Shown in pieces: positions 1-9,941 of a stretch of DNA of 64,000 nucleotides. The DNA comes from Phoma sp. XZ068. Lineage: Eukaryota; Ascomycota; Dothideomycetes; Pleosporales; Didymellaceae. The stretch lies in contig RBKR01000011.1 of assembly GCA_004835665.1 (NCBI GenBank), forward strand, positions 868,001-932,000, in the 5' to 3' direction. Numbering within the stretch: the first letter of the stretch is position 1; each line of letters opens with the position of its first letter. Below the pieces are notes generated by a model. The model ran no database searches and had not been told where the DNA came from. It saw only the letters and a list, made by a program, of their open reading frames with translations. Position numbers and translations under genes: made by a program.

Positions 1-169
1 AGCTTCTGCTGACCCTGACACGTGCGGATCTTCGGCGCGCTCTCCCCCTCGCGACATCCAGCATGTATGCAATTATAGTTCAGCGCATTAGAAATATCCA
101 CGATTTCATAGCTCGTGAGCCCTCCGGTAAACATAACGTGTTAGGCTTGTAATATACCCAGCGCCGTCA

Positions 170-2143
170 TCAACATCCACCACCGCCGCCGCCATCACCC
201 CCACCACCACCTCCCCCATCTCCCCCATAAGTATGATGTCCACCATACCCACCAGCACTGTGATTACCTCCATGCCCGCCTTGCTGCCCCTGCGCCGCAA
301 TCGCCAGTCCTGCATCCATCAAGTTCCCCAGCGCACCCGTAATCTCATTAGGATTCATCATAGCTTCTGCAGTTTCCGCTCTGGTCCTTACTCTTTGCGG
401 CGCACCCATCTTTCCACCGATATCACTTCCTCTCCAATAACTCAGTTTTCCCAAATCGAACTCTCGCGCCGCCTCCTCGCTCTGCAGGAACCCCTGTGGG
501 TCTTTGCTTCTCTGGCACCTCAGTTCGTGCTTCTGCCAGTCTTTGAGAACTTGTAGTGACGCGATTACCAGTGCGTGGTCTACCATCGGGGAGCGGATGT
601 AGAGTGTTTCATCAGGGAGACACGTCAGTGATAGTTTGCATGTCGCTTCAATGGTCTTGTTGGCCCCAGAAGCGTAACAGAGACCACATATATTGTGGTC
701 TGCACAGGTTTTGCAGTTCCACCGCTGACCGACCACTGGTTTCGTCTGACACTCCATACAGATCACACCCTTGTGAACTCGATTATCCTGATCGAATCCA
801 TCCCAGTATGTGTGGTCTGCAACGATGTCACCGTACAAGGGGTCGGGGTGGTAGCCGTTAGCGGCGAAGAGTGCGTGGCGAACAATGTCGTAGCGGCTGC
901 CATTGGTGGAGCTCACAGGTATATGGCTCACCCAAACGTAGGCTCTGCCATCATTGCCGACGAAACGAAGTGAATCGTAGTTCATTGCGTGGACGTAGGT
1001 GGTGAGTATATTTATCTTCCCGCCAGGATTCAGAACTTCCGTCTTGCGAACGCCGCTATTCAGATCCAATCGTAATTTGTAACTCCATGTTGGTTGCCGC
1101 TTCTTGGTATTCAATTCTACTTCGTTGCAGTGCATGGTCCATGAGAATCGTGGGTCACGATAGCTACCGCCTGTTCTTTTGAAAGCAAATGTGTAGGATG
1201 CAGGTGAAGGGTTTGAAGAGTACTCTGATCGTCGGTGTGTCAGCCAGGCGGACGATTCTGGTTGGTCCAACCAGTTCGCTTTTGACGTAATGCTCGTCTG
1301 GGCGTGGTACATCTTGACCACTGGGCCAAGTTTCCATTGAGGTGGATATGGAATCTGGCGATGTTCTTCAAGGTAGGCTGATAACGAAACCGGATCTGAT
1401 GATGGCTCCACGATTCGAGGTAGGTTACCAGTCACTACTTCAGGTAGATCGCTCATGGCTGTTAGTGGCGAACGACTTGGTGAGCCCTTCGGGGTTTGAT
1501 TGGGGATCACTTCTGGTAGTAGGCTATATCTTGACTGTGCTTGAGGCGGTGGTCCAAATGATCCAGGACTCCAGGGTGTATCAGAGAGGCTTTGTGAATG
1601 CGGTCGTTGAGAGTGTAAAGAATGCCGTTGCGCAATCTCAGGGCTCTGCGGTGAACTCACGGGTATGCTCTGAGAGTGTGGCCTTAATGACTGCGAAGAT
1701 CTCTGCTGTACCAGCGAGGGTGCCCACTGCGTACTCGGCATGACCACACTGACTGGACGTTGCTGCAAGCTCACGTTGCTATTAGACCTGCTCCGCGCCT
1801 CCTGCACTTCAAGATGCTGAAGTTGTTTCGCGAGCTCCTCATCTTTTATCACTTGCTCATCTGGTGCTGATAGTTTCCGCGCGAACTGTTCATCTTCTGT
1901 CAGCTGTATTTTTGGCGTCGAAGTCGGTGGTGCGGTCGGCAAAGGCGCTGCAAGTTCAGCGACAATAGGTGTAGGTCCAGGGGTCCCGTAGAATGGCTGT
2001 ATGTACTCCGCTACCGGCAGTACATGGTGTACATGGGGAGAGCTCGGATACGGGTAGTACTGCGAGGAACGATTGTCTGAGGGCTGCGCTGGTTGTTGAT
2101 AGTACGTTTGGTTTGTCCAACCTGACCATGGTTGTTGCGACAT
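170..2143 (-). CDS. ZZ-type zinc-finger protein with Gly-rich, Cys-terminal tail
   Basis: Single-exon model of 657 residues. The ATG at 2143 (MSQQPWSGW) is preferred; the frame stays open a little further upstream. The N-terminal third is low-complexity (Q, S, P) and holds an acidic helix-like stretch containing DEELAKQLQ, similar to short ubiquitin-interacting helices. A ZZ zinc finger lies at about residues 458-510, with repeated CxxC pairs (CMEC, CKTC, CGLC); ZZ folds bind two zincs and usually recognise protein N-termini or histone tails. The last 35 or so residues are Gly/His/Asp-rich and end GGGGGGC-stop, nearly the same tail as the protein at 40648-41004. The upstream half contains large conserved-looking segments of unknown fold. 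It is divergent from the Zn2Cys6 gene. The ZZ call is secure; the cellular role is unknown. Confidence 0.8.
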   Translation of the reverse strand: MSQQPWSGWTNQTYYQQPAQPSDNRSSQYYPYPSSPHVHHVLPVAEYIQPFYGTPGPTPIVAELAAPLPTAPPTSTPKIQLTEDEQFARKLSAPDEQVIKDEELAKQLQHLEVQEARSRSNSNVSLQQRPVSVVMPSTQWAPSLVQQRSSQSLRPHSQSIPVSSPQSPEIAQRHSLHSQRPHSQSLSDTPWSPGSFGPPPQAQSRYSLLPEVIPNQTPKGSPSRSPLTAMSDLPEVVTGNLPRIVEPSSDPVSLSAYLEEHRQIPYPPQWKLGPVVKMYHAQTSITSKANWLDQPESSAWLTHRRSEYSSNPSPASYTFAFKRTGGSYRDPRFSWTMHCNEVELNTKKRQPTWSYKLRLDLNSGVRKTEVLNPGGKINILTTYVHAMNYDSLRFVGNDGRAYVWVSHIPVSSTNGSRYDIVRHALFAANGYHPDPLYGDIVADHTYWDGFDQDNRVHKGVICMECQTKPVVGQRWNCKTCADHNICGLCYASGANKTIEATCKLSLTCLPDETLYIRSPMVDHALVIASLQVLKDWQKHELRCQRSKDPQGFLQSEEAAREFDLGKLSYWRGSDIGGKMGAPQRVRTRAETAEAMMNPNEITGALGNLMDAGLAIAAQGQQGGHGGNHSAGGYGGHHTYGGDGGGGGGGDGGGGGGC

Positions 2144-2818
2144 AATGTGCTGCGCTAGACGGATACCGAGAAAAAAGTTCACCGTTGGCAGACTTGACGT
2201 CTTTCTGGGAACGCTTCAAGGCAAGGTCAATCCGAAATCGATACGAAGCTGAGACGAGACGCCGATGGAGATTCAGAACGAGTTCGTGCGACCCATCACA
2301 ACTCCAAGTGGAAGGCAAAAGATGCAGCGCATGTGTAGCAACGCGAATACTGATAAATATCAGATGAAGGTAACGAAGGCAAATGTGTTAGCGCGTCAAC
2401 ATGATCTACCCTTACAGCCCGTGGCTGTGGGCGGGCGGAGATTGAAGGTGACGTTCGACCAGTCTTGGTTTTGAGGCTGGACGCCTTGCGGATCGCCTCA
2501 AATGCAGCTGACGTCAACAGCCTTGTTGAACACCGACCGACTGCTGCGCCTGCGGACGATAGTGGCTTTGAATGTACAGTTGTTGTTGGTTCGTTTCGTG
2601 CTCAAGGCACTAGCTCAGATCACCGCTCTGGGGTCTGATATGCAGGCACAATCCTCAGGTTCTCGATTCGCTCCTTCCAGCCAATCAGAGGCTCCGCGTA
2701 TCGGTCAGGAGCGTTCTCCGCTCCCGCCCTTGTCCTTCGCATCACCAGATTTGACTCAGCAAATCTCCGTCGCGATGAGCACACTGCAGATGCGTCTTTG
2801 GTGTTGTTGATCTTGCTG
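2144..2818. promoter_or_regulatory. Divergent intergenic region between ZZ and Zn2Cys6 genes
   Basis: 675 bp between two start codons pointing away from each other, so it should hold both promoters and 5'UTRs. Only short overlapping frames occur and I see no clear TATA box or coding exon. Confidence 0.5.
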
Positions 2819-4937
2819 ATGCCGCCAAAACGAACCTGGTCGCAGGTCACCGACAACGGTCCTTCGTTGTCTCCAGCGGCTTCTCGCCCACGACAATCCG
2901 ATGGGCTTGAAGCGTCTGCGCCGGCAATTTCACGCAAAGTGAAAGCCTGCGCAGCATGTCGGAAACAGAAGGTCAGCAAGTAATCTGTGACCACGTGACC
3001 TTGAAACACAGTCCTGATAGTGAGCAGATCAAATGTATCATGGATGAGAACACCGGGCCGCCATGCAAACGTTGCTCTGAACGGAATCTATCCTGCGTGC
3101 TGAACAAAAGCCTGCAAACCCTGATCGATGAGCGGTCACAGTAAGTCAGCCACGCTGATGGGTATGCCAGTATCTGATCAAAACAGATGGAAGCACGAAG
3201 TCGTCGGTGACCTTGGCCTCATGCATTCTTCCTTGCAACAAATCCTCAGCAAACTCTCACTACCCGCATTACCACCGCTCAAAGCTGGTACCGCCGAAGA
3301 CTTAGACCCCGTTCAACAGTATGACGCAGCAGATCGAGAAGAGGAGGTTCCATCATGCGACAACTCGCCCAGGCTGTCTCCCAAAGGCGATGCTCTGCCA
3401 CATGCACCCATTGAATCACTCTACCAGCTCACGCGTCTTCGAGCACTTCGATCAGATGATCCGACCGAAGAACGCAAGCCTACGCCGGATTTTGCAGCGA
3501 ACTATCCTGTCAATGATTTCATCTCTCGGGGCGTTGTCAATGTCGACGACGCTGAACGTCTATTCAGCTTCTTTCTCAATCGCATCGATCACTTCATGTA
3601 CATGATTGGGAGCGCCAAATATCGAGATCTGGACAGTCTTCGACGAGGTTCCACTATCCTCACCGTCACTATCTGCACGGTAGCCGCGCTGCACGATCCG
3701 CAAAGCAACCATCTTTACAAGTCTTGCAGTCGAGAGTTCCGTCGATTGATGTCAGCATCTATGTTTGACCGTCGAATTGATCGCGACCGAATGCGAGCCT
3801 TGTGCGTGGCGTCTTATTGGCTCCATGACCTTTCATGGACGATAAGTGGATATGCCATCCGACGAGCCATGGAGATCAATTTGAGCAGCAGCTACCAGCG
3901 TGTGCTTACTAACGGGGACGAAGATTCAATGGAATGTATTCGGTTGTGGTATGTTCTCTATATTTGTGACCGACATTTGTCGATCCTCTATGGTCGGCCA
4001 TCGATCGTAAAGGATGACATATCCATCTCCGGCTGGGAAGCGCTCATGCGGACCTCGGCTTTCACTGAGTCTGATAAACGGCTTGTGAGCCAAATGGCAT
4101 TGTTAATCATCATGGGCAACGCCAGGGAGCTCTTCGGGCCTGACACTGGAGAGCCAATACCCAAAGCTTTCGCACCCCAGTTGACGAGCTTTAGCCGCCA
4201 GATAGACCATTGGATGGGCTTCTGGTCTACAGAACTTCTGAGTACGCCGCACTTGTAGTCATTTTTTCTAATCGTTCATCCTGCTGACTTGACTAGAAAT
4301 TCATCAATTTATTGGCGGCTTTCCAACAAAGGGCGTAATCATTCATCACCACCTTGCAAAGCTGCATCTCCACTCGCATGTTTTCCGAGGACTCCGAGGT
4401 GCACCAGTACCGCAACACTTTCAGGAAAGTGCGGTCGGCGCTGTTACAGCTGCTACAGACACAATTGAGATGGTGCTGACCGACTACGATATTCAAGAAG
4501 GACTTGTAGGAATCCCGCACTATATCCACTCCATGATCGCGTTCGCATGCGCATTCCTATTGAACATCGCTTCGCAATACAGTGGACAGTATATTACCGA
4601 CACTGCAGTCTTCGATTTGACGACCAAAGCAGTACAGCAGTTTCGATCGACTGCTGTTGGGAAATGGCATCTGGTCCATTTAATGGCTGAAGGATTGGAG
4701 AAGATGATTGCAAAGAAGGGTGGCAGTCCAGCTGCCAGAATGCTTCCTAGTCTTCCTCGAGAAACAAGCCAAACCGGAGTGCCTAATGGGTCAGAACTGA
4801 ATACCCCGCTTACTGGTGGCTCCTATGGGGATACCTTCTTTAGTGGCTTCGACGATGCATATAACCTGGGAACATCTTCATTCTTAAACTTCGACACAGG
4901 CACGATTGATCTGGACTTCGCGGGCTTTAGCTTCTAG
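2819..4937 (+). CDS. Zn2Cys6 fungal transcription factor (PrtT-like group)
   Basis: Four-exon model: 2819-2971, 3028-3140, 3187-4241, 4297-4937 (653 residues). All joins keep frame and use GT-AG introns of 56, 46 and 55 bp. The first intron falls inside the binuclear cluster; splicing gives the canonical order CAACRKQK-IKC, then CKRC and a sixth Cys at LSC. After it comes CVLNKSLQ, which resembles proteins annotated as PrtT-type protease regulators. The middle region has the fungal-specific regulator fold, with the typical phrase LYGRPSIVKDD near the end of the helical domain. The C-terminus is Ser/Gly/Asp/Phe-rich and could be an activation tail. It is a nuclear DNA-binding regulator. Target genes are unknown; the neighbouring kinase, NTF2-like and cupin genes are only candidates by proximity. 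The PrtT resemblance is from memory and tentative. Confidence 0.85.
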
Positions 4938-5194
4938 TTCTCCATCTCAATCAAATGTGAGACAAGAGAATTGGAGCCTACATCGTATGTGTCTTTGAGA
5001 CATACAAAAGCATTTGGTGGTGTAATGTGACAACTTGAGAGAGAGAGACCCAGGAGCTTCCAAAAGAGGGGTCACGATCGGCAAGAAGTCCGACCCCGCC
5101 AACCAGCACCCCCACACGTGGTTCCCTGCCCCTGCTTCATACGCATTGCACAGGAAACACGACCATAAGCACTGTTTCGTAACTGCTTTAAGCA

Positions 5195-6670
5195 ATGTCA
5201 TCCTCATCAGTAAAGCCCTCGCCGCTGCCGCTCAAGGAGACGCTCGAAGCGCTCCCGGCGCTGTCTTCGACATCAACCGAGCTTCGATCCCAGACACGTA
5301 ACGTTATCCAAAAGAGCTCTGATATACCCATCTTAGTGGCACTGGACGATGATCCGACTGGCACCCAAACCTGTCATGATATCCACGTACTCACGACGTG
5401 GAGCGTTCCTGTTTTAGCTGCGGAATTCGAGAGCACAGCACCTGGGAGCGGCTTCTTCATCCTTACGAACTCCCGGGCCCTGCATCCGCCTGAAGCTCGA
5501 GATCTCACTATTGAGATATGCCAAAATCTGAAGGAAGCTGCAGCTCAGGCAGGCAAGAGATTTGAAGTGGTGCTGCGTGGCGACTCGACCTTGAGAGGAC
5601 ATTTCCCAATTGAGCCTGAGGCAGTTGAGGAGGCGCTCGGTGCTAGCGATGCGTGGATTCTTGCGCCATTTTTTCTTCAGGGTGGACGGTACACTATCGA
5701 TGATGTCCACTACGTTGCGGAAGGCGACACTTTAGTACCCGCGGCAGAAACTCCATTTGCCAAGGATGCGACATTCGGGTTCAAGAGTAGTCATATGGCA
5801 GATTGGGTCGTTGAAAAGAGTAAAGGAGCAATATCAAGAGATCGTGTGCGTGGTATCAGTCTGACGGATATCCGGCAAGGTGGGCCTGACAGGGTGAATG
5901 AGGTCCTGCAGAGCGCAGCGAAAGGAACAGTGTTTGTCGTCAATGCTGCAGCCGAAGAGGATATGGACGTCGTTGTCCTTGGAATCTTGAAGGCCTCAGC
6001 ACAGGGCAAGAAATTCCTCTTTCGCTCCGCAGCAGCTTTTGTCTCGGCTCGCCTGGGCATTTCTCCTATCCCGCCCATTACCGCCAGGCAGCTCCAGCTC
6101 AAATCTGCCACCGGCGGACTCATCATTGCTGGCTCATACGTGCCTAAGACTACGGCCCAGCTGAAGGCTCTCGTCGAGGTAGCTGGGGATAAGTTGACAA
6201 AGGTGGAATTGAATGTCAACAAGCTCCTCGAGAGCGATGCATCGCGCGAACAGGAGCTCAGCCACGCTCTAGAGGTTGCCACAAGCGCACTGCAACAGCC
6301 AAAAGATGTTCTGATCATGACTTCAAGAGATTTGATTACCGGCGCGGACGAGCGATCGTCGCTAGACATCGGGTCTGTGGTAGCAGCCGCACTTGTTAGC
6401 TTCCTTGAGCGATTGGAAGTGAAGCCGCGATACCTGATCGCGAAGGGTGGGATCACAAGCAGTGACATGGCGACAAAAGGACTTAAGATGAAGAAAGCTA
6501 CAATCGTAGGACAAGCAGCACCTGGTGTTCCACTCTGGCGGTGCGATGAGCCAACCAGCAAGTGGCCAGGCTTGCCGTATGTCGTGTTCCCTGGTAATGT
6601 GGGAGGAGACTACACGCTGGCAGAGGTCGCAGAGAAGTGGCGACCCATGATTCCAGTCAACCGTTGTTAG
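5195..6670 (+). CDS. Four-carbon acid sugar kinase family protein (DUF1537, OtnK/DenK-like)
   Basis: Single exon of 491 residues starting MSSSSVKPS. The N-terminal domain opens with VALDDDPTGTQT (about residue 48), the Asp-rich signature of the DUF1537 kinases, followed by a GDSTLRGHFP motif near residue 130. The C-terminal nucleotide-binding half ends with AKGGITSSD, GVPLWR and VVFPGNVGG, as expected for this family. Bacterial members phosphorylate 3-oxo-tetronates, threonate, erythronate or denominated C4 sugar acids with ATP. Length matches a full two-domain enzyme. The fungal substrate is not known. It lies 257 bp downstream of the Zn2Cys6 gene on the same strand and is followed by NTF2-like and cupin genes, which suggests, without proof, a small sugar-acid utilisation group. 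Confidence 0.88.
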   Translation: MSSSSVKPSPLPLKETLEALPALSSTSTELRSQTRNVIQKSSDIPILVALDDDPTGTQTCHDIHVLTTWSVPVLAAEFESTAPGSGFFILTNSRALHPPEARDLTIEICQNLKEAAAQAGKRFEVVLRGDSTLRGHFPIEPEAVEEALGASDAWILAPFFLQGGRYTIDDVHYVAEGDTLVPAAETPFAKDATFGFKSSHMADWVVEKSKGAISRDRVRGISLTDIRQGGPDRVNEVLQSAAKGTVFVVNAAAEEDMDVVVLGILKASAQGKKFLFRSAAAFVSARLGISPIPPITARQLQLKSATGGLIIAGSYVPKTTAQLKALVEVAGDKLTKVELNVNKLLESDASREQELSHALEVATSALQQPKDVLIMTSRDLITGADERSSLDIGSVVAAALVSFLERLEVKPRYLIAKGGITSSDMATKGLKMKKATIVGQAAPGVPLWRCDEPTSKWPGLPYVVFPGNVGGDYTLAEVAEKWRPMIPVNRC

Positions 6671-7013
6671 CTTTGTCAGGCGTCCAGGAGGTTATATGCG
6701 ACGGAAGGTAGATGTTTGAAAGCCAATGACCACGCCATGCGCGTCATTTAGCTTCCCACGTACGGCGTGAAGTTTCAAATCCGTTTTGTGACCCAATACA
6801 TCATGATAATTCTCATAATTATCTTCCAGACTAGGGAATCTGCGTTAGCCAAAAATTCTGTCGCCCTGGGGCCACCCTGCGGAATCCGGAGTTGCTCCAA
6901 AACCGGCCTTTGGAAAGATAAAACGCTGGCCCCTAACCACCAGAACACAAGATCAATTCACAGTATTGTAAAATTATTTAGTGAAACACTTCTACAGTAC
7001 TTCACACCACACA
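6671..7013. promoter_or_regulatory. Intergenic region upstream of the NTF2-like gene
   Basis: 343 bp holding the 3' end of the kinase transcript and the promoter of the next gene. A CCAAT-type word sits near 6722. No coding exon is visible. Confidence 0.4.
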
Positions 7014-7487
7014 ATGGCCGACTCAACTCAACTCACAACACTCACCCAGCGTGAAGCTGTTGCAGATGCACTCCACCGCTGCGTCCTCGGCATGGACACC
7101 AACGACCACGATCTCTTCAAATCAGCATGCCTAGCCAACGACGAAATGATCTTCATCGGCGGAGGCTTCAGTGTCGAAGGCTGGACCGCAATCAAAGAGT
7201 TATCCGAGCGGGTGTTTACTATAATCACCACCCACATCACTAGCAACATTCGAGTCGAGTTGAAGGATGAGAATTCGGCATTTATGACCGCCCACGCGAT
7301 GTCGTACCATGTTCGGCCGGAAGATGCACTCAAGCCGGAGGATACATCGTATACGGCATCGAGCCTGTATTTTATCGATCTTGTGAAAGATAGCAGCGAC
7401 GGATTGTGGAAGATTAAGAAGTGGGATATCAAAGTCCTGTGGACAACGGGGGACAAATTAGTTCTACATGGACCAGACTCTGAATAA
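7014..7487 (+). CDS. SnoaL/NTF2-like domain protein
   Basis: Single exon of 157 residues. The start is placed at MADSTQLT because CACAATGG gives good context and upstream codons look like UTR. The pattern of an N-terminal helix (REAVADALHRCVLGMDTND), a short loop with GGGFSVEG, then beta strands ending in WKIKKWDIKVLWTTGD is that of the SnoaL-like_4 / NTF2 cone fold. Such proteins act as small-molecule isomerases, dehydratases or hydroxylases, or simply bind ligands; no catalytic residue can be assigned here. It converges with the cupin gene, the stop codons being only 65 bp apart. Function is unknown beyond the fold. Confidence 0.82.
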   Translation: MADSTQLTTLTQREAVADALHRCVLGMDTNDHDLFKSACLANDEMIFIGGGFSVEGWTAIKELSERVFTIITTHITSNIRVELKDENSAFMTAHAMSYHVRPEDALKPEDTSYTASSLYFIDLVKDSSDGLWKIKKWDIKVLWTTGDKLVLHGPDSE

Positions 7488-7552
7488 AGAAACCATTAAT
7501 AAATCAAGTCATCTTTATATTTTTCTTCCGTAGTGCTAAGATCTACATTCGA

Positions 7553-8116
7553 CTACAACTTCGACGAGACCTTCTCCTCCCGCCCCTTTAGCCCGGGGTG
7601 CTGCGTGATAATTGGCCTCGTTACGGCGAAGAAGGCTGTTCCGCCGCTCTTGCTTGAAAATTGCGCTTTCGAGCCGACGTGGAAGAAGGCAAAGTCGCCG
7701 GCTACAAGGTGGTGCGTGACGCCTGTTGCCTCGTCCAGGACATCAATTTGCCCGTTCAGGACATACTTGGTCTCCTCATATGTGTACTGCGGGATGTTGC
7801 GTGTTGGGCCGGCTTGGATGCGGTAGAAGCCTGACGTCAGGTAGGTGGGGGTGTCGGTGGTTTTGGTGCGGATGCTGGGGAGGGTTAGTTGGTGTTGGGA
7901 GGGAGTGGATGTGTGGGGAGAGTAGGGTGTGATGAGTGCAAGGGAAACCAGGACACGTACGAGTGGAAGTCCGCGACGATTGCGCTTTCGCCCTCGGGAA
8001 TGGGGATGTACTCGTGGCCTGCGCCTTTGATGATGGTGAGAGGGACAGCCTTGAGAGACACTGAGGCAGGTGAGCACACATTGAAGTTTGGAGGTACTGA
8101 TATGCTCTCACTTACT
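7553..8116 (-). CDS. EutQ-like cupin protein, start codon split by an intron
   Basis: Three-exon model: 8116 (a single A), 8060-7961, 7874-7553 (140 residues). No ATG precedes the conserved frame in genomic DNA. Splicing a 55-bp intron (8061-8115, GTAAGT donor, CTCAC branch-like word, CAG acceptor) joins A to TG and creates ATG with A at -3. The second intron (7875-7960) starts GTACGT. The product begins MSLKAVPLTIIKGAGHEY, passes through EGESAIVADFHS and the cupin strands FYRIQAG, YTYEETKYVLNG and AGDFAFFHVG. This resembles EutQ-type RmlC-like cupins, described in bacteria as ethanolamine-utilisation accessory proteins; fungal members lack an assigned reaction. The 3' end faces the NTF2-like gene. 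Confidence 0.82.
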
Positions 8117-8553
8117 GTTTAACAGTGTGTATGTGTTGGAGTATGTCGGGTATTTGGAGGAGGGAAAATGGTTGTTATAAGTACTGGTATTTTCGACTGT
8201 GTATTGAGCAGTAGTCAGCTATTCGCAATCATCCCCTCTGTTGATGCGTTGATTGCTCATTGCGACATGTACTCCTCGCCGTGATATATGTCTGCATTGG
8301 GTAAGCCGTGCCCGACCCCCCAGCGTAGATAAACTGAACGTAGACTCGGTTCCACAACGGACTACTGCCATTTCTGCTCCAATATTTCATGAAGAATGTT
8401 GCTTTTAAGCTGTACCACCCCGGATGATTCGTATTTGTTCTGCGCGTGGCTCGGGGTAGGAGGAGCAGTGAGACTAGTGCCGCGCTAGCACAGAGCGTCG
8501 GCACTCTTGAGCCTCAACTCTTTGATTCCGCAACAACTATCGTAACGTTTAAA
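8117..8553. other. Intergenic region, cupin promoter and Kelch 3' flank
   Basis: 437 bp. The part next to 8116 must hold the cupin 5'UTR and promoter, the rest the Kelch gene 3'UTR. Only short stop-interrupted frames; nothing else seen. Confidence 0.4.
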
Positions 8554-9657
8554 CTAGAACTTCAACAACCATACATCGTCTAACCTCTCGTTATCTTCAC
8601 CAAGCCCTCCGTGCACAACCACACTGTCATTCCCCATCTCCTCACCCTTGACTACATCCGCATCAAACCATCCTCTATTTGCCGGCTTACCATCATTGCC
8701 GGCATTGGGATCTAGCTTCGTCCACCACTCCTCACTGATATCGTAGATCCATACATCCCCCAACATCTTCCCCGCGCCTGCATGCCCCAGAGAACTCGGA
8801 TCCCGCTCGCCAAACAGGGTAAGCAGCTTCTGCTTCCTACCAAGCTGCACAGGGAGGAGCGTACACACGCTCCTTGCTTCGGGCCCGTCAGAGCCGTCAG
8901 CTTTGAATGTCTTCGTGCTCCATGAGTTGGTTTCGGCGTCGAACACATCGATACTGCCGCCGACTTCTGTGTTGCCGTCAAAACCGTTCATGCGGTATAA
9001 TTTGCCGTTGCTGTGAGCGATGCTTGTGCCTCCTCGATGCGGCGCCGGGGCGTCAGCAAGCTGAGTCCAAGCCCTCTTCTCGACGTTAAAGGCCCAGAGG
9101 TCAGATAGGCGGCCTGAAACTGGGCAGCCGGCATGGACGTAGAAGGTTGAAGTGCCATCTGAGGCGGATGTATGGTAGCTGCGTGCTGGCGGGAACGGGG
9201 CAGAGGAATCGGAGGGGGTCAGTTTTGTCCAGGTGTGCGAGTTAGGTGTGTATTTCCAGATTGCACCGGATTCTTCTATGGGGGCCATGTCCACACCGCC
9301 GCGGCCGGAGAAGATGTACAATGCATCGTCAATGACGGCTGATGCGGTGCCAACGCGAGGACTGGGTGCGTCACTTGCGCTTTTTGTGTCGTGGTCTGGT
9401 GAATCTGAACCTGTTAGAATGGTGATGATGATGCCGGATTACCCTGGTGGCTCTATCTGAGGGGTAGACATACCAGCATTGAGTGCAACAATATCTACCT
9501 TGTCGTCAATGGGCTGGCGAGGTTGCACTTCTCCACCGAATATACACGCCTGGCCATGGACAACTGAGAGTATTTGGGACGAGCGTTTGAGGCGGTCATT
9601 TTTGACAAGGCACTGCCAATTGCCTTTCAGCGTACTGACGGGCATCGCGACGGGCAT
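8554..9657 (-). CDS. Kelch-repeat beta-propeller protein
   Basis: Two exons, 9657-9474 and 9410-8554, joined across a 63-bp GTATGT...CAG intron (346 residues). Two near-adjacent start codons exist (9657 and 9645); the upstream one is used. Blade-like units recur: QACIFGGE, LYIFSGRGG, STFYVHAG, KLYRMNGFDG, KLLTLFGERD and SVVVHGGLG, each followed by a W-containing strand such as HTWTKL, RAWTQL, NSWSTK and EWWTKL. That gives about six blades, a full propeller with no extra domain and no signal peptide, so it is probably cytosolic. Plant nitrile-specifier proteins share this architecture, but specific ligand residues cannot be assigned here. A TATA box lies about 75 bp upstream. Confidence 0.87.
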
Positions 9658-9941
9658 TCTTGCTGTTGTAAATCGGCGACAGGTATTTCTCACGCGTATT
9701 GGCTGGGGAGAATCAACTGAGCGGCACACTATATATCTAGTCACATTGAGACATTGCGTCATCCGACAAACATTGAAACCGTGATTGTATCTTCTCTCGC
9801 ACACACCTCCTGCCCATCGCGGACAGGCTCCGCATGACGCTAGTACCCAAAATAGCTTAGTCCTACGGCAAGCCCGTCATAGCTCCGCGACTCTCAAAAG
9901 TTCACGCGCCATCATTCGCAAAACGTTAGAACGACGCGACG
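9658..9941. promoter_or_regulatory. Compact bidirectional promoter with minus-strand TATA box
   Basis: 284 bp between the divergent Kelch and DUF7357 starts. A TATATA core at 9731-9736, read on the minus strand, sits about 75 bp before the Kelch ATG. No equivalent box is seen for the plus-strand gene. Confidence 0.55.

Noticed and set aside
5791..6561. 256-codon minus-strand frame
   Set aside because: Antisense of the DUF1537 kinase, with no recognisable motif.
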